This document shows, piece after piece, positions 45,796-53,923 of a stretch of DNA of 64,000 nucleotides. The DNA comes from Thermodesulfobacterium hydrogeniphilum (GTDB lineage Bacteria > Desulfobacterota > Thermodesulfobacteria > Thermodesulfobacteriales > Thermodesulfobacteriaceae). Both the position numbers and the translations under genes were made by a program. Within the stretch, counting starts at the first letter, position 1. Each line of letters starts with the position of its first letter. Location of the stretch: the NCBI RefSeq assembly GCF_000746255.1, contig NZ_JQKW01000012.1, positions 24,001 through 88,000 of the forward strand, written 5' to 3'. Under the pieces are notes generated by a model. That model made no database searches, was not told the origin of the DNA, and saw nothing but the letters and a program-made list of their open reading frames with translations.

Positions 45796-47100
45796 TTAGT
45801 GTTGATTTCCTTTTAGAAATTTAAAGGCTTCTTCAAAAATTTTTATAGCACAGTAAGGTCCACACATGCTGCAAGCTTTGCTTTTAGAGATCCCTCCTTC
45901 TATTCTATAGCGTCTGGCTTTTTCTGGATCTATAGATAATTCAATTTGTTCTTCCCAATCAAGTTTTGCTCTGGCTTTAGCCATTTTTAGATCCCATTCC
46001 CAAGCACTTTTTATCCCTTTAACTAAATCACCTATATGAGCAGCTATTTTAGAAGCTATGGTTCCCTCTCTTACATCATCTATAGTAGGTAAACGCAAAT
46101 GCTCTGCAGGTGTTAGATAGCATAAAAAATCTGCTCCAGCAGAAGCTGCTATAGCCCCTCCTATAGCTCCTACCAAATGATCATATCCAGGAGCTATATC
46201 TGTAGGAAGTGGTCCTAATACATAAAATGGTGCACCATGACAGAGTTTTTTCTGCAATTTTACATTAGTCTCTATTTGATCTAAAGGCACATGGCCAGGT
46301 CCTTCTATCATTACCTGCACCCCTTTATCCCAGGCTCTTAAAGTTAATTCTCCTAAAAGAATTAATTCCTGAATTTGTGCTTCATCTGTAGCATCAGCTA
46401 TACAGCCAGGTCTTAGACCATCTCCTAAGGATAAGGTCACATCGTAAGTGCGGGCAATTTCTAAAAGTTCATCATAATGTTCATATAAAGGATTTTCTTT
46501 ATTATTATAGATAATCCATTCTGCTAAGAATGAACCTCCTCTTGAAACAACCCCCAATATTCTTTCTTTATTTTTTAACCTTTGTAAGGATTCTTTAGTT
46601 ACTCCACAGTGAACTGTCATAAAATCAATACCATCTTCTGCCTGTTTTTCTATAACTTTAAAAATTTCTGAAACAGTCATTTCTACAATGGATTTATGAT
46701 GTTTTTCTACAGCTTCTATAGCAGCTTGATAAATAGGAACTGTTCCTAAAGGAACAGGGCAGTTTTCTCTTATAACCTTTCTTATCTCATCTAAATTTCC
46801 TCCTGTAGAAAGATCCATTATAGTATCTGCTCCATATTTTAAAGCTACTTGTAATTTTTCCAATTCCTCTTCTACATTGGGACGATCCTTAGAGGTCCCT
46901 ATGTTAACATTTATTTTAGTTTTTAATCCCTTTCCTATAGCACAAAATTTTTTCACAAAGCCTTTTTTATTTCTACAGATTACTATTTCACCCTTGGTTA
47001 ATTCTTCTCGGATATATTCTTCACTAACGTCTTCATTTTGAGCACAAATTTTCATTTCTTCTGTAACTTCTCCATTTTGAGCAAGTTCTTTAAGGGTCAT
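45796..47100 (-). CDS. thiC: Phosphomethylpyrimidine synthase ThiC
   Basis: 434 residues, the short form of ThiC. This radical-SAM enzyme turns aminoimidazole ribotide into the pyrimidine (HMP-P) of thiamine. Visible: NVNIGTSKDRPNVEEE, ADTIMDLSTGGNLDEIR, VHCGVT, EGPGHVPLDQIE, and the C-terminal cluster motif CSMCGPYC. A GGAGG ribosome binding site precedes the ATG. I see no TPP riboswitch in the 90 bp upstream. Confidence 0.95.
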   Translation of the reverse strand: MTLKELAQNGEVTEEMKICAQNEDVSEEYIREELTKGEIVICRNKKGFVKKFCAIGKGLKTKINVNIGTSKDRPNVEEELEKLQVALKYGADTIMDLSTGGNLDEIRKVIRENCPVPLGTVPIYQAAIEAVEKHHKSIVEMTVSEIFKVIEKQAEDGIDFMTVHCGVTKESLQRLKNKERILGVVSRGGSFLAEWIIYNNKENPLYEHYDELLEIARTYDVTLSLGDGLRPGCIADATDEAQIQELILLGELTLRAWDKGVQVMIEGPGHVPLDQIETNVKLQKKLCHGAPFYVLGPLPTDIAPGYDHLVGAIGGAIAASAGADFLCYLTPAEHLRLPTIDDVREGTIASKIAAHIGDLVKGIKSAWEWDLKMAKARAKLDWEEQIELSIDPEKARRYRIEGGISKSKACSMCGPYCAIKIFEEAFKFLKGNQH

Positions 47101-47192
47101 AAAATTTTCATCCTCCTTTAATCTATATTTTTAGTAAAAATTTAATATAAAAACTAAAAAACTTGACAAGAAAAGAAAAAATTCACTACCGA

Positions 47193-47756
47193 TTATTCCG
47201 AAGTTTCAAGACATATTTTATCTATCCCATGAAGCTCTTTAAAATAAACAGAAACATATTCATGAAAACCAATGTTTTTTACTCTAATTCCCACATAATT
47301 GGGCTCTATTGGGAACTCTCTTCCTCCTCTATCAACCAAAACTGCAAGCTCAATCTTTTTTGGTCTTCCTATGTCTATTAAAGCATCGAGAGCTGCTCTT
47401 ACAGTTCTCCCTGTGTAAATTACATCATCTACTAAAATAATTATTCTATCTTCTATGGAAAAAGATATCTCTGTTCTTTTAACTTCTGGATAATTAGTAA
47501 TTCTGGTCCAATCATCTCTGTAAAGTGTTATATCAAGATACCCTATAGGAACTTCAACTCCTGTTTTTTCAAAAAGTAAATTTTTTAATCTATTAGCAAA
47601 AGGAGCTCCTCCTGTCTGAATTCCTATTAAAGTCACTTTCTCCAAAAAGGGATGATTTTTTAAAATCTGATCCGCTACTTTTTCTATAAGTTTTTGAATT
47701 CTTTTGGGTCCTGCTATTACTTTTTTGACTTTTTGGGGTAAAATTTGCTTATCCAT
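47193..47756 (-). CDS. pyrR: PyrR, pyrimidine operon attenuator / uracil phosphoribosyltransferase
   Basis: 187 residues. A PRT-fold protein with the PRPP site IILVDDVIYTGRTVRAALDAL, GIQTGGAPFA and the PyrR-specific DITLYRDD and LVDRGGREFPI. In Bacillus it binds pyr mRNA in response to UMP; it also has UPRT activity. No pyr operon or attenuator structure is next to it. It lies 92 bp upstream of thiC. Confidence 0.93.
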   Translation of the reverse strand: MDKQILPQKVKKVIAGPKRIQKLIEKVADQILKNHPFLEKVTLIGIQTGGAPFANRLKNLLFEKTGVEVPIGYLDITLYRDDWTRITNYPEVKRTEISFSIEDRIIILVDDVIYTGRTVRAALDALIDIGRPKKIELAVLVDRGGREFPIEPNYVGIRVKNIGFHEYVSVYFKELHGIDKICLETSE

Positions 47757-47803
47757 ATTAGAATGATAAACCTATTTATCAAAATTTGCAAGGGGTTAAA
47801 TCC

Positions 47804-48211
47804 ATGAGAAACCAGATAAACTATAGAGTTATTTATGGTGATACAGATTGTGGTCAGGTTATGTATTATGCTAATTATTTTAGACTTTTTGAAATTGGAA
47901 GAACAGAATTAATTCGCTCTGCTGGGATTACTTATAAAGATATTGAAGAAAAATATAATATCATTTTGCCAGTGGTAGAAGCCTTTGCTAAATATAAAGC
48001 CTCTGCTAAATATGATGATCTTTTAACCATTGAAACTTTTATAAAAGAGCTAAAAACTCATAAAATTACTTTTGAATATCAAATTTTAAAAGAAGGAAGG
48101 CTTTTAGTAGAAGGATATACTGTACATGTGCCTATTAATAGAGAAGGTAAAATAGTTAAATTTCCAGAAGAAATTTATAAGATACTTAAAACTTTAGAAA
48201 AGAAAGGATAA
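47804..48211 (+). CDS. YbgC/FadM-type acyl-CoA thioesterase
   Basis: 135 residues from the ATG at 47804, which has AAGGGG 10 nt upstream; a TTG at 47786 is less likely. Hotdog fold with the 4HBT catalytic pattern VIYGDTDCGQVMYYANYFRLFEIGR (Asp in DTD, Asn/Tyr following), as in YbgC, which hydrolyses short acyl-CoAs and acts with the Tol-Pal proteins in proteobacteria. Four bp before ychF; no tol genes here. Confidence 0.88.
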   Translation: MRNQINYRVIYGDTDCGQVMYYANYFRLFEIGRTELIRSAGITYKDIEEKYNIILPVVEAFAKYKASAKYDDLLTIETFIKELKTHKITFEYQILKEGRLLVEGYTVHVPINREGKIVKFPEEIYKILKTLEKKG

Positions 48212-48215
48212 AGTT

Positions 48216-49328
48216 ATGAGAATGAACATAGGGATTGTAGGATTGCCAAATGTAGGAAAATCAACTATTTTTAATGCTTTAACTCAAACTGCCAAAGCAG
48301 AGGTAGCTAATTACCCCTTTTGTACAATTGATCCTAATGTAGGTATAGTAAATGTGCCTGATGATAGAGTTTATAAGATAGCAGAATTAGAAAGAAGCAA
48401 AAAAGTTACTCCTGCTACTATAGAATTTGTTGATATAGCAGGTTTAGTAAAAGGAGCCAGCAAAGGAGAAGGTTTGGGTAATCAGTTTCTTTCCCATATA
48501 AGACAGGTTGCAGCTATTGCTCATGTAATCAGGTGTTTTGAAGATCCAAATATAGTTCATGTAGAGGGTTCTATTAATCCTGTGAGAGATGCAGAGATTA
48601 TAGAAATAGAACTTATAATGGCTGATCTTCAAACTGTAGAAAAAAGATTAGAAAGAACATTTAAAATTGCTAAATCTGGAAATAAAGAAGCTAAAAAAGA
48701 ATTGGAAACTCTTGAAAAAGCCAAAGCTATTTTAGAAAATCTTCAATCTATCAGAATAAATTTAGATAAGTTTACCAAAGATGAGGTTAAATTTTTAGAA
48801 AAAACGCTTTTCCTTTTAACTTTAAAACCTCTTATGTACATTGCTAATGTTTCAGAAGATGATCTTCCTGATGGGAAAGATAATCCTTATGTAAAAGCTT
48901 TAAAGAATAAAGCTGAGAAAGAAGGTTCTCCTGTGGTGGTTCTTTGCGGAAAAATTGAGGAAGAAATAATAGAACTTCCAAAAGAAGAGAGAAAAGAGTT
49001 TTTAGAAGCTCTGGGATTGGATGAACCAGGATTAAATAAAATGATAAAAGTGGGATATAAATTATTAGATCTTATTACCTTTTTTACAGCTGGTCCAAAA
49101 GAAGCCAGAGCCTGGACCATTAAAAAAGGAACCAAAGCTCAACAGGCTGCAGGTGAGATACATTCAGATATAGAAAAAGGTTTTATTGCAGCAGAAGTTA
49201 TATCTTATAAAAAATACATAGAAATTGGCTCTTTTCAAAAAGCAAAAGAGTTGGGAGCTGTAAGACTGGAAGGCCGAGACTATATAGTCCAAGATGGAGA
49301 TATTATTTATTTTAGGTTCAATATTTAA
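48216..49328 (+). CDS. ychF: YchF/OLA1-type ATPase
   Basis: 370 residues. Obg-family P-loop protein: G1 GLPNVGKST, NYPFCTIDPNVG, G3 DIAGLVKGASKGEGLGNQFL, and a C-terminal TGS domain (TKAQQAAGEIHSDIEKGFI). The G4 region has NVSE rather than NKxD, the basis of its ATP preference. YchF associates with ribosomes and affects stress responses and translation initiation. The start ATG has AAGGAT upstream. Confidence 0.94.
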   Translation: MRMNIGIVGLPNVGKSTIFNALTQTAKAEVANYPFCTIDPNVGIVNVPDDRVYKIAELERSKKVTPATIEFVDIAGLVKGASKGEGLGNQFLSHIRQVAAIAHVIRCFEDPNIVHVEGSINPVRDAEIIEIELIMADLQTVEKRLERTFKIAKSGNKEAKKELETLEKAKAILENLQSIRINLDKFTKDEVKFLEKTLFLLTLKPLMYIANVSEDDLPDGKDNPYVKALKNKAEKEGSPVVVLCGKIEEEIIELPKEERKEFLEALGLDEPGLNKMIKVGYKLLDLITFFTAGPKEARAWTIKKGTKAQQAAGEIHSDIEKGFIAAEVISYKKYIEIGSFQKAKELGAVRLEGRDYIVQDGDIIYFRFNI

Positions 49329-49448
49329 ATCTTGTTAAAAACTTTTAATTTTGTATTGACTTTTAATCTTTAAAATTTATTATATTTATTTAGAAAGTTT
49401 AATTTTTTTGGATTGTTCAAATTTAGGCAATCTAAAGAGGTAAAAATC

Positions 49449-51395
49449 ATGTTGAAAGAACTCTTTCAACTTTTCACTCCTTATGAATGGATTCTTTCAA
49501 ATAGATCAGCAGGATATGCTATGGGGAATGCATTTTTAGCAAATTCAAGAAAGTATCATGGTTTACTTATTGCAGGAAAAAATCAAGGTATAAGAATCCA
49601 TCTGGTAAGTACTGTAGAAGAAAAATGTACCTTTCTCTCAGGTTTGGAATATTTTCTTGATACTAATTTTTATAGAGATACCACCTATCCTGAAGGTTAT
49701 AAATTAATTAAAGAATTTTTTTATGGACCATATCCTCGTTTTTTCTTTGCTTGTCCTGTAACAAAAGATTTTTTTTTAGAAAAATTTATTCAGATGGATG
49801 AAAACAAAAATATAAGTTTGATAGGTTATAAAAATATCAGTTCCTACCCCTTTAGACTTGAGTTAAAGCCCAAATTTACTTTTAGAAACCATCATAATGT
49901 TCAATTTGAAAAAGACTGGAAAAGTTTACCTGTTGAAATAGATTTTTTTGAAAATGGAATATTTCTTTCCAAAGAGGATACCGGTCTTTTTCTTTATTTT
50001 TCAAAAGGGAATATAACTAAAGAAGAACTTTTTTATTACCAGGTATATTATCCCTTAGAAGATATGAGAGGTTATGAACCCTGGGAAGATCTTTATGCCC
50101 CTTTTAAAATTAAAGTTGATCTTTCTCCAGGAGAAATTTTTTATTTGATTTTTAGTGATACTTCTATTAAAGATTTTGAAAATCAAGTAAAAAAAATTAA
50201 AAATAGATACAAAAAATATCCTCAGCTTGATTTAAAAGAAAAAAAAGCTTTTACTTACAATGAATATCTTGAAATTTTAGAACTAATATTAGAAGAATTT
50301 ATAATAAAGGATGATGTTATAGCGGGATTTCCATGGTTTTATAGCTGGGGAAGAGACACTTTTATAGGACTTCCTGCTTTGTTTTATTTAAAAAATGGTT
50401 TTGAAATTTGTTGTAAAATTTTCAAAAATTATAAAAAACGCATGAAAAACGGATTAATTCCAAATGTAGTGGGAAGTACTTCTGGAACTAATTATCATTC
50501 TGTAGACGGTTCCCTATGGTTTGGTTTAAGAATTTTTCAATTTTTAGAATTTTTCAAAGATAAAATTATAGAAGAACAAAAAAAGGATTTGCTCTCTGTT
50601 ATAGAGGATATTATTTCTAATTATTTAGAAAATCCCTCTCTACCTTTTAGAGTTGATCCAGAAGATGGATTTATAGATATACCTGATAATATTAATCTAT
50701 CTTTAACCTGGATGGATGCTATGGTAAACGGAGTGCCGGTTACTCCTCGTTATGGTAAACCAATAGAAATTTCTGCCCTCTGGTATAACCTTTTGAAATA
50801 TACTTCCAAATATTTAGAAAACGATTTTCTTAGAGAATATAAAATAAAAAGTTTACTTGCTAAATTAAAAAAAGGATTTAGTAGATATTTTAATGGAGAA
50901 TTATGGGCTGATCGTCTTTATAAAAATGAGCCTGTTTTTGAAATAAGACCCAATTATATAATTGCTCTTTCTTTACCTTTTGATATTTGTGATAGAAATG
51001 CTATGCTAAAAGGTGTAGAACTTGCTAAAAATGAACTTTTAACCTCCTATGGTTTAAGGTCTCTTTCTCCAAGACATCCCAATTTTAGGAAGAAATATTT
51101 TGGAAGCCAAGAAATGAGGGATTTAGCTTATCATAATGGAACAGTATGGGTTTGGCTTATTTATCCCTATGCAGAGGTCCTTAAAAAGATACATAAAAGA
51201 AAAACCAAGGTATTAAAAGATGAACTCACCCAGCTTGTAAAGCCTTTTAGAGAAAGAATTATGACTGGAAAGATGGCAAGCATTCCTGAACTTTACGATG
51301 GAGATAATCCCTTTTATCCTAAAGGAACTCATGCTCAGTTTTGGTCAGCTTCTGCGGTATTTCTTATAGAAAAGTTTTTGCAAAAATTAAAATAA
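49449..51395 (+). CDS. Glycogen debranching enzyme, GH133 amylo-alpha-1,6-glucosidase
   Basis: 648 residues from the ATG at 49449 (AGAGG 8 nt upstream); an outer TTG adds 12 unsupported residues. An N-terminal GDE_N domain (about 1-210, starting with EWILSNRSAGYAMGN, with YHGLLIA) and a C-terminal (alpha/alpha)6 barrel containing FPWFYSWGRDTFIGLPALF, with the conserved Asp, and AHNGT-like YHNGTVWVWLIYPY. It removes alpha-1,6 branches of glycogen. First gene of the glucan cluster. Confidence 0.9.
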   Translation: MLKELFQLFTPYEWILSNRSAGYAMGNAFLANSRKYHGLLIAGKNQGIRIHLVSTVEEKCTFLSGLEYFLDTNFYRDTTYPEGYKLIKEFFYGPYPRFFFACPVTKDFFLEKFIQMDENKNISLIGYKNISSYPFRLELKPKFTFRNHHNVQFEKDWKSLPVEIDFFENGIFLSKEDTGLFLYFSKGNITKEELFYYQVYYPLEDMRGYEPWEDLYAPFKIKVDLSPGEIFYLIFSDTSIKDFENQVKKIKNRYKKYPQLDLKEKKAFTYNEYLEILELILEEFIIKDDVIAGFPWFYSWGRDTFIGLPALFYLKNGFEICCKIFKNYKKRMKNGLIPNVVGSTSGTNYHSVDGSLWFGLRIFQFLEFFKDKIIEEQKKDLLSVIEDIISNYLENPSLPFRVDPEDGFIDIPDNINLSLTWMDAMVNGVPVTPRYGKPIEISALWYNLLKYTSKYLENDFLREYKIKSLLAKLKKGFSRYFNGELWADRLYKNEPVFEIRPNYIIALSLPFDICDRNAMLKGVELAKNELLTSYGLRSLSPRHPNFRKKYFGSQEMRDLAYHNGTVWVWLIYPYAEVLKKIHKRKTKVLKDELTQLVKPFRERIMTGKMASIPELYDGDNPFYPKGTHAQFWSASAVFLIEKFLQKLK

Positions 51396-51422
51396 AAAGT
51401 TTTTAAAAAAGGAGTTTTAAAT

Positions 51423-52715
51423 ATGAGAGTACTAATGCTTACTTGGGAATATCCACCTTTTATTGTAGGTGGCCTTGGAATAGCTTGTTATGGTTTATTT
51501 AAAGCTTTAGCAGAAAAAGGAGTGAAAATTTATATGATAATGCCTACCAAAGAGAAAGTTTTTTTTGAAATCTCTTCTCCTTGGGAGGCAGACTATCCTG
51601 TTGCTAAAAAATGGGATAAAAAACAGATTAAACCTGTGCCTTTAAAGTTTTATCAATTTCATTATTTAGTTTCTGAAGGAGCTTATGCTACTCTTGTTAC
51701 AAAACATTTAGAAAAAATTCAAGAATTTCCAGTTTTTACACATAAGAAAGTTAAAAAAATACCTGATGAAATTTTAAAAAGACTGGATTTTATAATGAAC
51801 CAAGGGAATGATTTATTAGCTAAGGTGAAATTTTATACTAAGCATGTATTAGAGGTTAGCCAAAATCTGGATTTTGATTTAATTCATACTCATGACTGGC
51901 TTACTTATCCTGCTGGTTTGATTTTAAAAGATTTAACAAGTCGTCCCTTAATAAGTCATATTCATGCAACTGAATTTGATAGAGCAATAGGTTATGGACA
52001 TCCCATTATACATGAAATAGAATATTTAGGCTTAAATTATGCAGATAAAGTAATAACTGTATCAAATTATACTGCTGAGGTTATAAAGAAACATTATAAA
52101 GTTCCTTCAGAAAAGATTAAAGTTATTTATAACGCTTTTACTACTTTTACAGAAATACCTAAGAAATATAAAAAATTCAAAGAACCTGTAGTTTTGTTTT
52201 TAGGAAGACTTACTCCTCAAAAAGGACCTAAACTATTTTTAGAGATAGCTAAAAGAATTATTCAACAATATGGAAAAAAGGTAAGATTTTTAATAGCTGG
52301 TGCTGGAGATATGGAAAGAGAACTTATGCTTGAAGCTGCCAGCTTTGGTATCGGAACACAAATTATGTTTACAGGTTTTTTAACAAGGAAAGAAGTAGAA
52401 GAGGCTTTAAGTATAAGTGATATTGTAGTAATGCCTTCTGTTTCTGAGCCTTTTGGTATTGTAGCTTTAGAGGCTATGTATTTTGGTTGTGCTCTTATTA
52501 TATCTAAACAATCTGGTGTTTCTGAAATTATTAAAAATGCGTATAAAGTTGATTTTTGGGATATAGATAAAATGGTAAATTATGTGGTGGATTTATTAGA
52601 AAATCCTGATAAACTTAAAGAAATGCAATTTAAAGCTGAAGAAGAAGTTAAAACTATTAAGTGGTCTGATAGAGCAGAGGATATTGTTAAAGTATATCAG
52701 GAATTAATTAGTTAA
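51423..52715 (+). CDS. GT4/GT5-type glucosyltransferase (glycogen synthase-like)
   Basis: 430 residues, GT-B fold. N-terminus MRVLMLTWEYPPFIVGGLGIACYGL has the GGLG donor/acceptor loop of glycogen synthases; THDWLTYPAG follows. The C-terminal half has FLGRLTPQKGP and the EX7E motif in SEPFGIVALEA. Context (GH133, GH57, GT35) makes alpha-glucan synthesis the likely role, but GT4 sucrose- or trehalose-type synthases look similar. An AAGGAG site precedes the ATG. It is 2 bp before the GH57 gene. Confidence 0.82.
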   Translation: MRVLMLTWEYPPFIVGGLGIACYGLFKALAEKGVKIYMIMPTKEKVFFEISSPWEADYPVAKKWDKKQIKPVPLKFYQFHYLVSEGAYATLVTKHLEKIQEFPVFTHKKVKKIPDEILKRLDFIMNQGNDLLAKVKFYTKHVLEVSQNLDFDLIHTHDWLTYPAGLILKDLTSRPLISHIHATEFDRAIGYGHPIIHEIEYLGLNYADKVITVSNYTAEVIKKHYKVPSEKIKVIYNAFTTFTEIPKKYKKFKEPVVLFLGRLTPQKGPKLFLEIAKRIIQQYGKKVRFLIAGAGDMERELMLEAASFGIGTQIMFTGFLTRKEVEEALSISDIVVMPSVSEPFGIVALEAMYFGCALIISKQSGVSEIIKNAYKVDFWDIDKMVNYVVDLLENPDKLKEMQFKAEEEVKTIKWSDRAEDIVKVYQELIS

Positions 52716-52717
52716 AC

Positions 52718-53920
52718 ATGCTTTATATAATATTTTATTTTCAAGTTCATCAACCCTTTCGGATCAATAAATATAAAGTTTTTGATATTAATGAATCAGT
52801 AGCCTATTTTGATGAAGAATTAAATAGATTTGTTTTCAATAAAGTTTCTGAAAAATGTTATCTTCCGGCAAATGCTTTATTTAAAGAACTAATAGAAACT
52901 TTTGAAGGGCAGTTTAAGATTTCCTATAGTATTACAGGAACATTTATAGAGCAAGCCAAAGCCTATCGTCCTGATGTATATGATTCTTTTTTAGATCTTG
53001 TTAAAACAGGTGGAGTGGAATTGCTTAATGAAACTTATTATCATTCCCTGGCTTCTATTTTTGATCTGGAAGAATTTATAGAACAGGTAGAAGAGCATGC
53101 TGAACTTATAAAAAAAGAGTTTGGTTTTATACCTACAGTATTTAGAAATACAGAATTGATTTATTTTGATAAGCTTTCAGATCTTCTTTTATCAAATTTT
53201 CCGCAAATTGATACTATTTTAATTGAGGGTGCTGATAAAATTCTAAGAGGAGATTCTCCCTTGTATGCCCGAATCTCTTATAACCATGGTCATCTTCTTC
53301 TTTTAAAGCATTACAAACTTTCAGATGATATTGCTTTCAGATTTAGTGATAGAAATTGGGAAGAATATCCTTTAACTGCTGAAAGGTATGTTTCTTGGAT
53401 AAAAGATCTCACTTTAATGGAGAAAGAGGGAAGAAATCTTTATTTAAATCTATTTATGGATTATGAAACTTTCGGAGAACATCAGTGGAAGGAAAGTGGA
53501 ATTTTTGATTTTATAAAGCGTGTAATAGAATTACTTTTAAAAGAAAAAAATATCAAATTTTTATGGCCCTCAGAAGTTAAAAGTACTTTAAATTATAAAC
53601 CCAAAACTTTATCTGTTCCTAATCCCACATCTTGGGCTGATACAGAACGGGATTTGTCAGCTTGGCTTTCCAATCCTTTACAATGGAATGCTATGAAAAC
53701 CTGTTATGAGCTACTTAAAAAAGCCAAAGAAAAGGGAAGAAAAGATTTAATTACATTACTCAAAAAACTTACTACTTCAGATCATTTTTATTACATGTGT
53801 ATTAAATATTTTCAGGATGGAGATGTACATAAATATTTTTCTCCTTATGATTCTCCTGAAGAAGTTTATAGATACTATATAGCTATTTTAACAGATATAG
53901 AAGAAAGACTGGAGGAGTGA
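52718..53920 (+). CDS. GH57 family alpha-amylase
   Basis: 400 residues, single GH57 catalytic barrel. Conserved regions: 1, YFQVHQPFR; 2, GGVELLNETYYHS; 3, FRNTELIY with the nucleophile Glu; 4, MDYETFGEHQ with the acid/base Asp; 5 in the C-terminal helical part (PNPTSWADTERDLSAWLSN). The GH57 family is concentrated in thermophiles. It cleaves alpha-1,4 links in glycogen or maltodextrin; no signal peptide, so it acts in the cytoplasm. Confidence 0.9.
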   Translation: MLYIIFYFQVHQPFRINKYKVFDINESVAYFDEELNRFVFNKVSEKCYLPANALFKELIETFEGQFKISYSITGTFIEQAKAYRPDVYDSFLDLVKTGGVELLNETYYHSLASIFDLEEFIEQVEEHAELIKKEFGFIPTVFRNTELIYFDKLSDLLLSNFPQIDTILIEGADKILRGDSPLYARISYNHGHLLLLKHYKLSDDIAFRFSDRNWEEYPLTAERYVSWIKDLTLMEKEGRNLYLNLFMDYETFGEHQWKESGIFDFIKRVIELLLKEKNIKFLWPSEVKSTLNYKPKTLSVPNPTSWADTERDLSAWLSNPLQWNAMKTCYELLKKAKEKGRKDLITLLKKLTTSDHFYYMCIKYFQDGDVHKYFSPYDSPEEVYRYYIAILTDIEERLEE

Positions 53921-53923
53921 GTT

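Noticed and set aside
45850-45880. ThiC cluster motif with spacing CX2CX3C instead of CX2CX4C
   Set aside because: I believe the short-form ThiC proteins use this tighter motif, so it is probably not an anomaly.
47101-47192. TPP riboswitch before thiC
   Set aside because: Only about 90 A+T-rich bp are available and the conserved CUGAGA and ACYUGA elements are not present.
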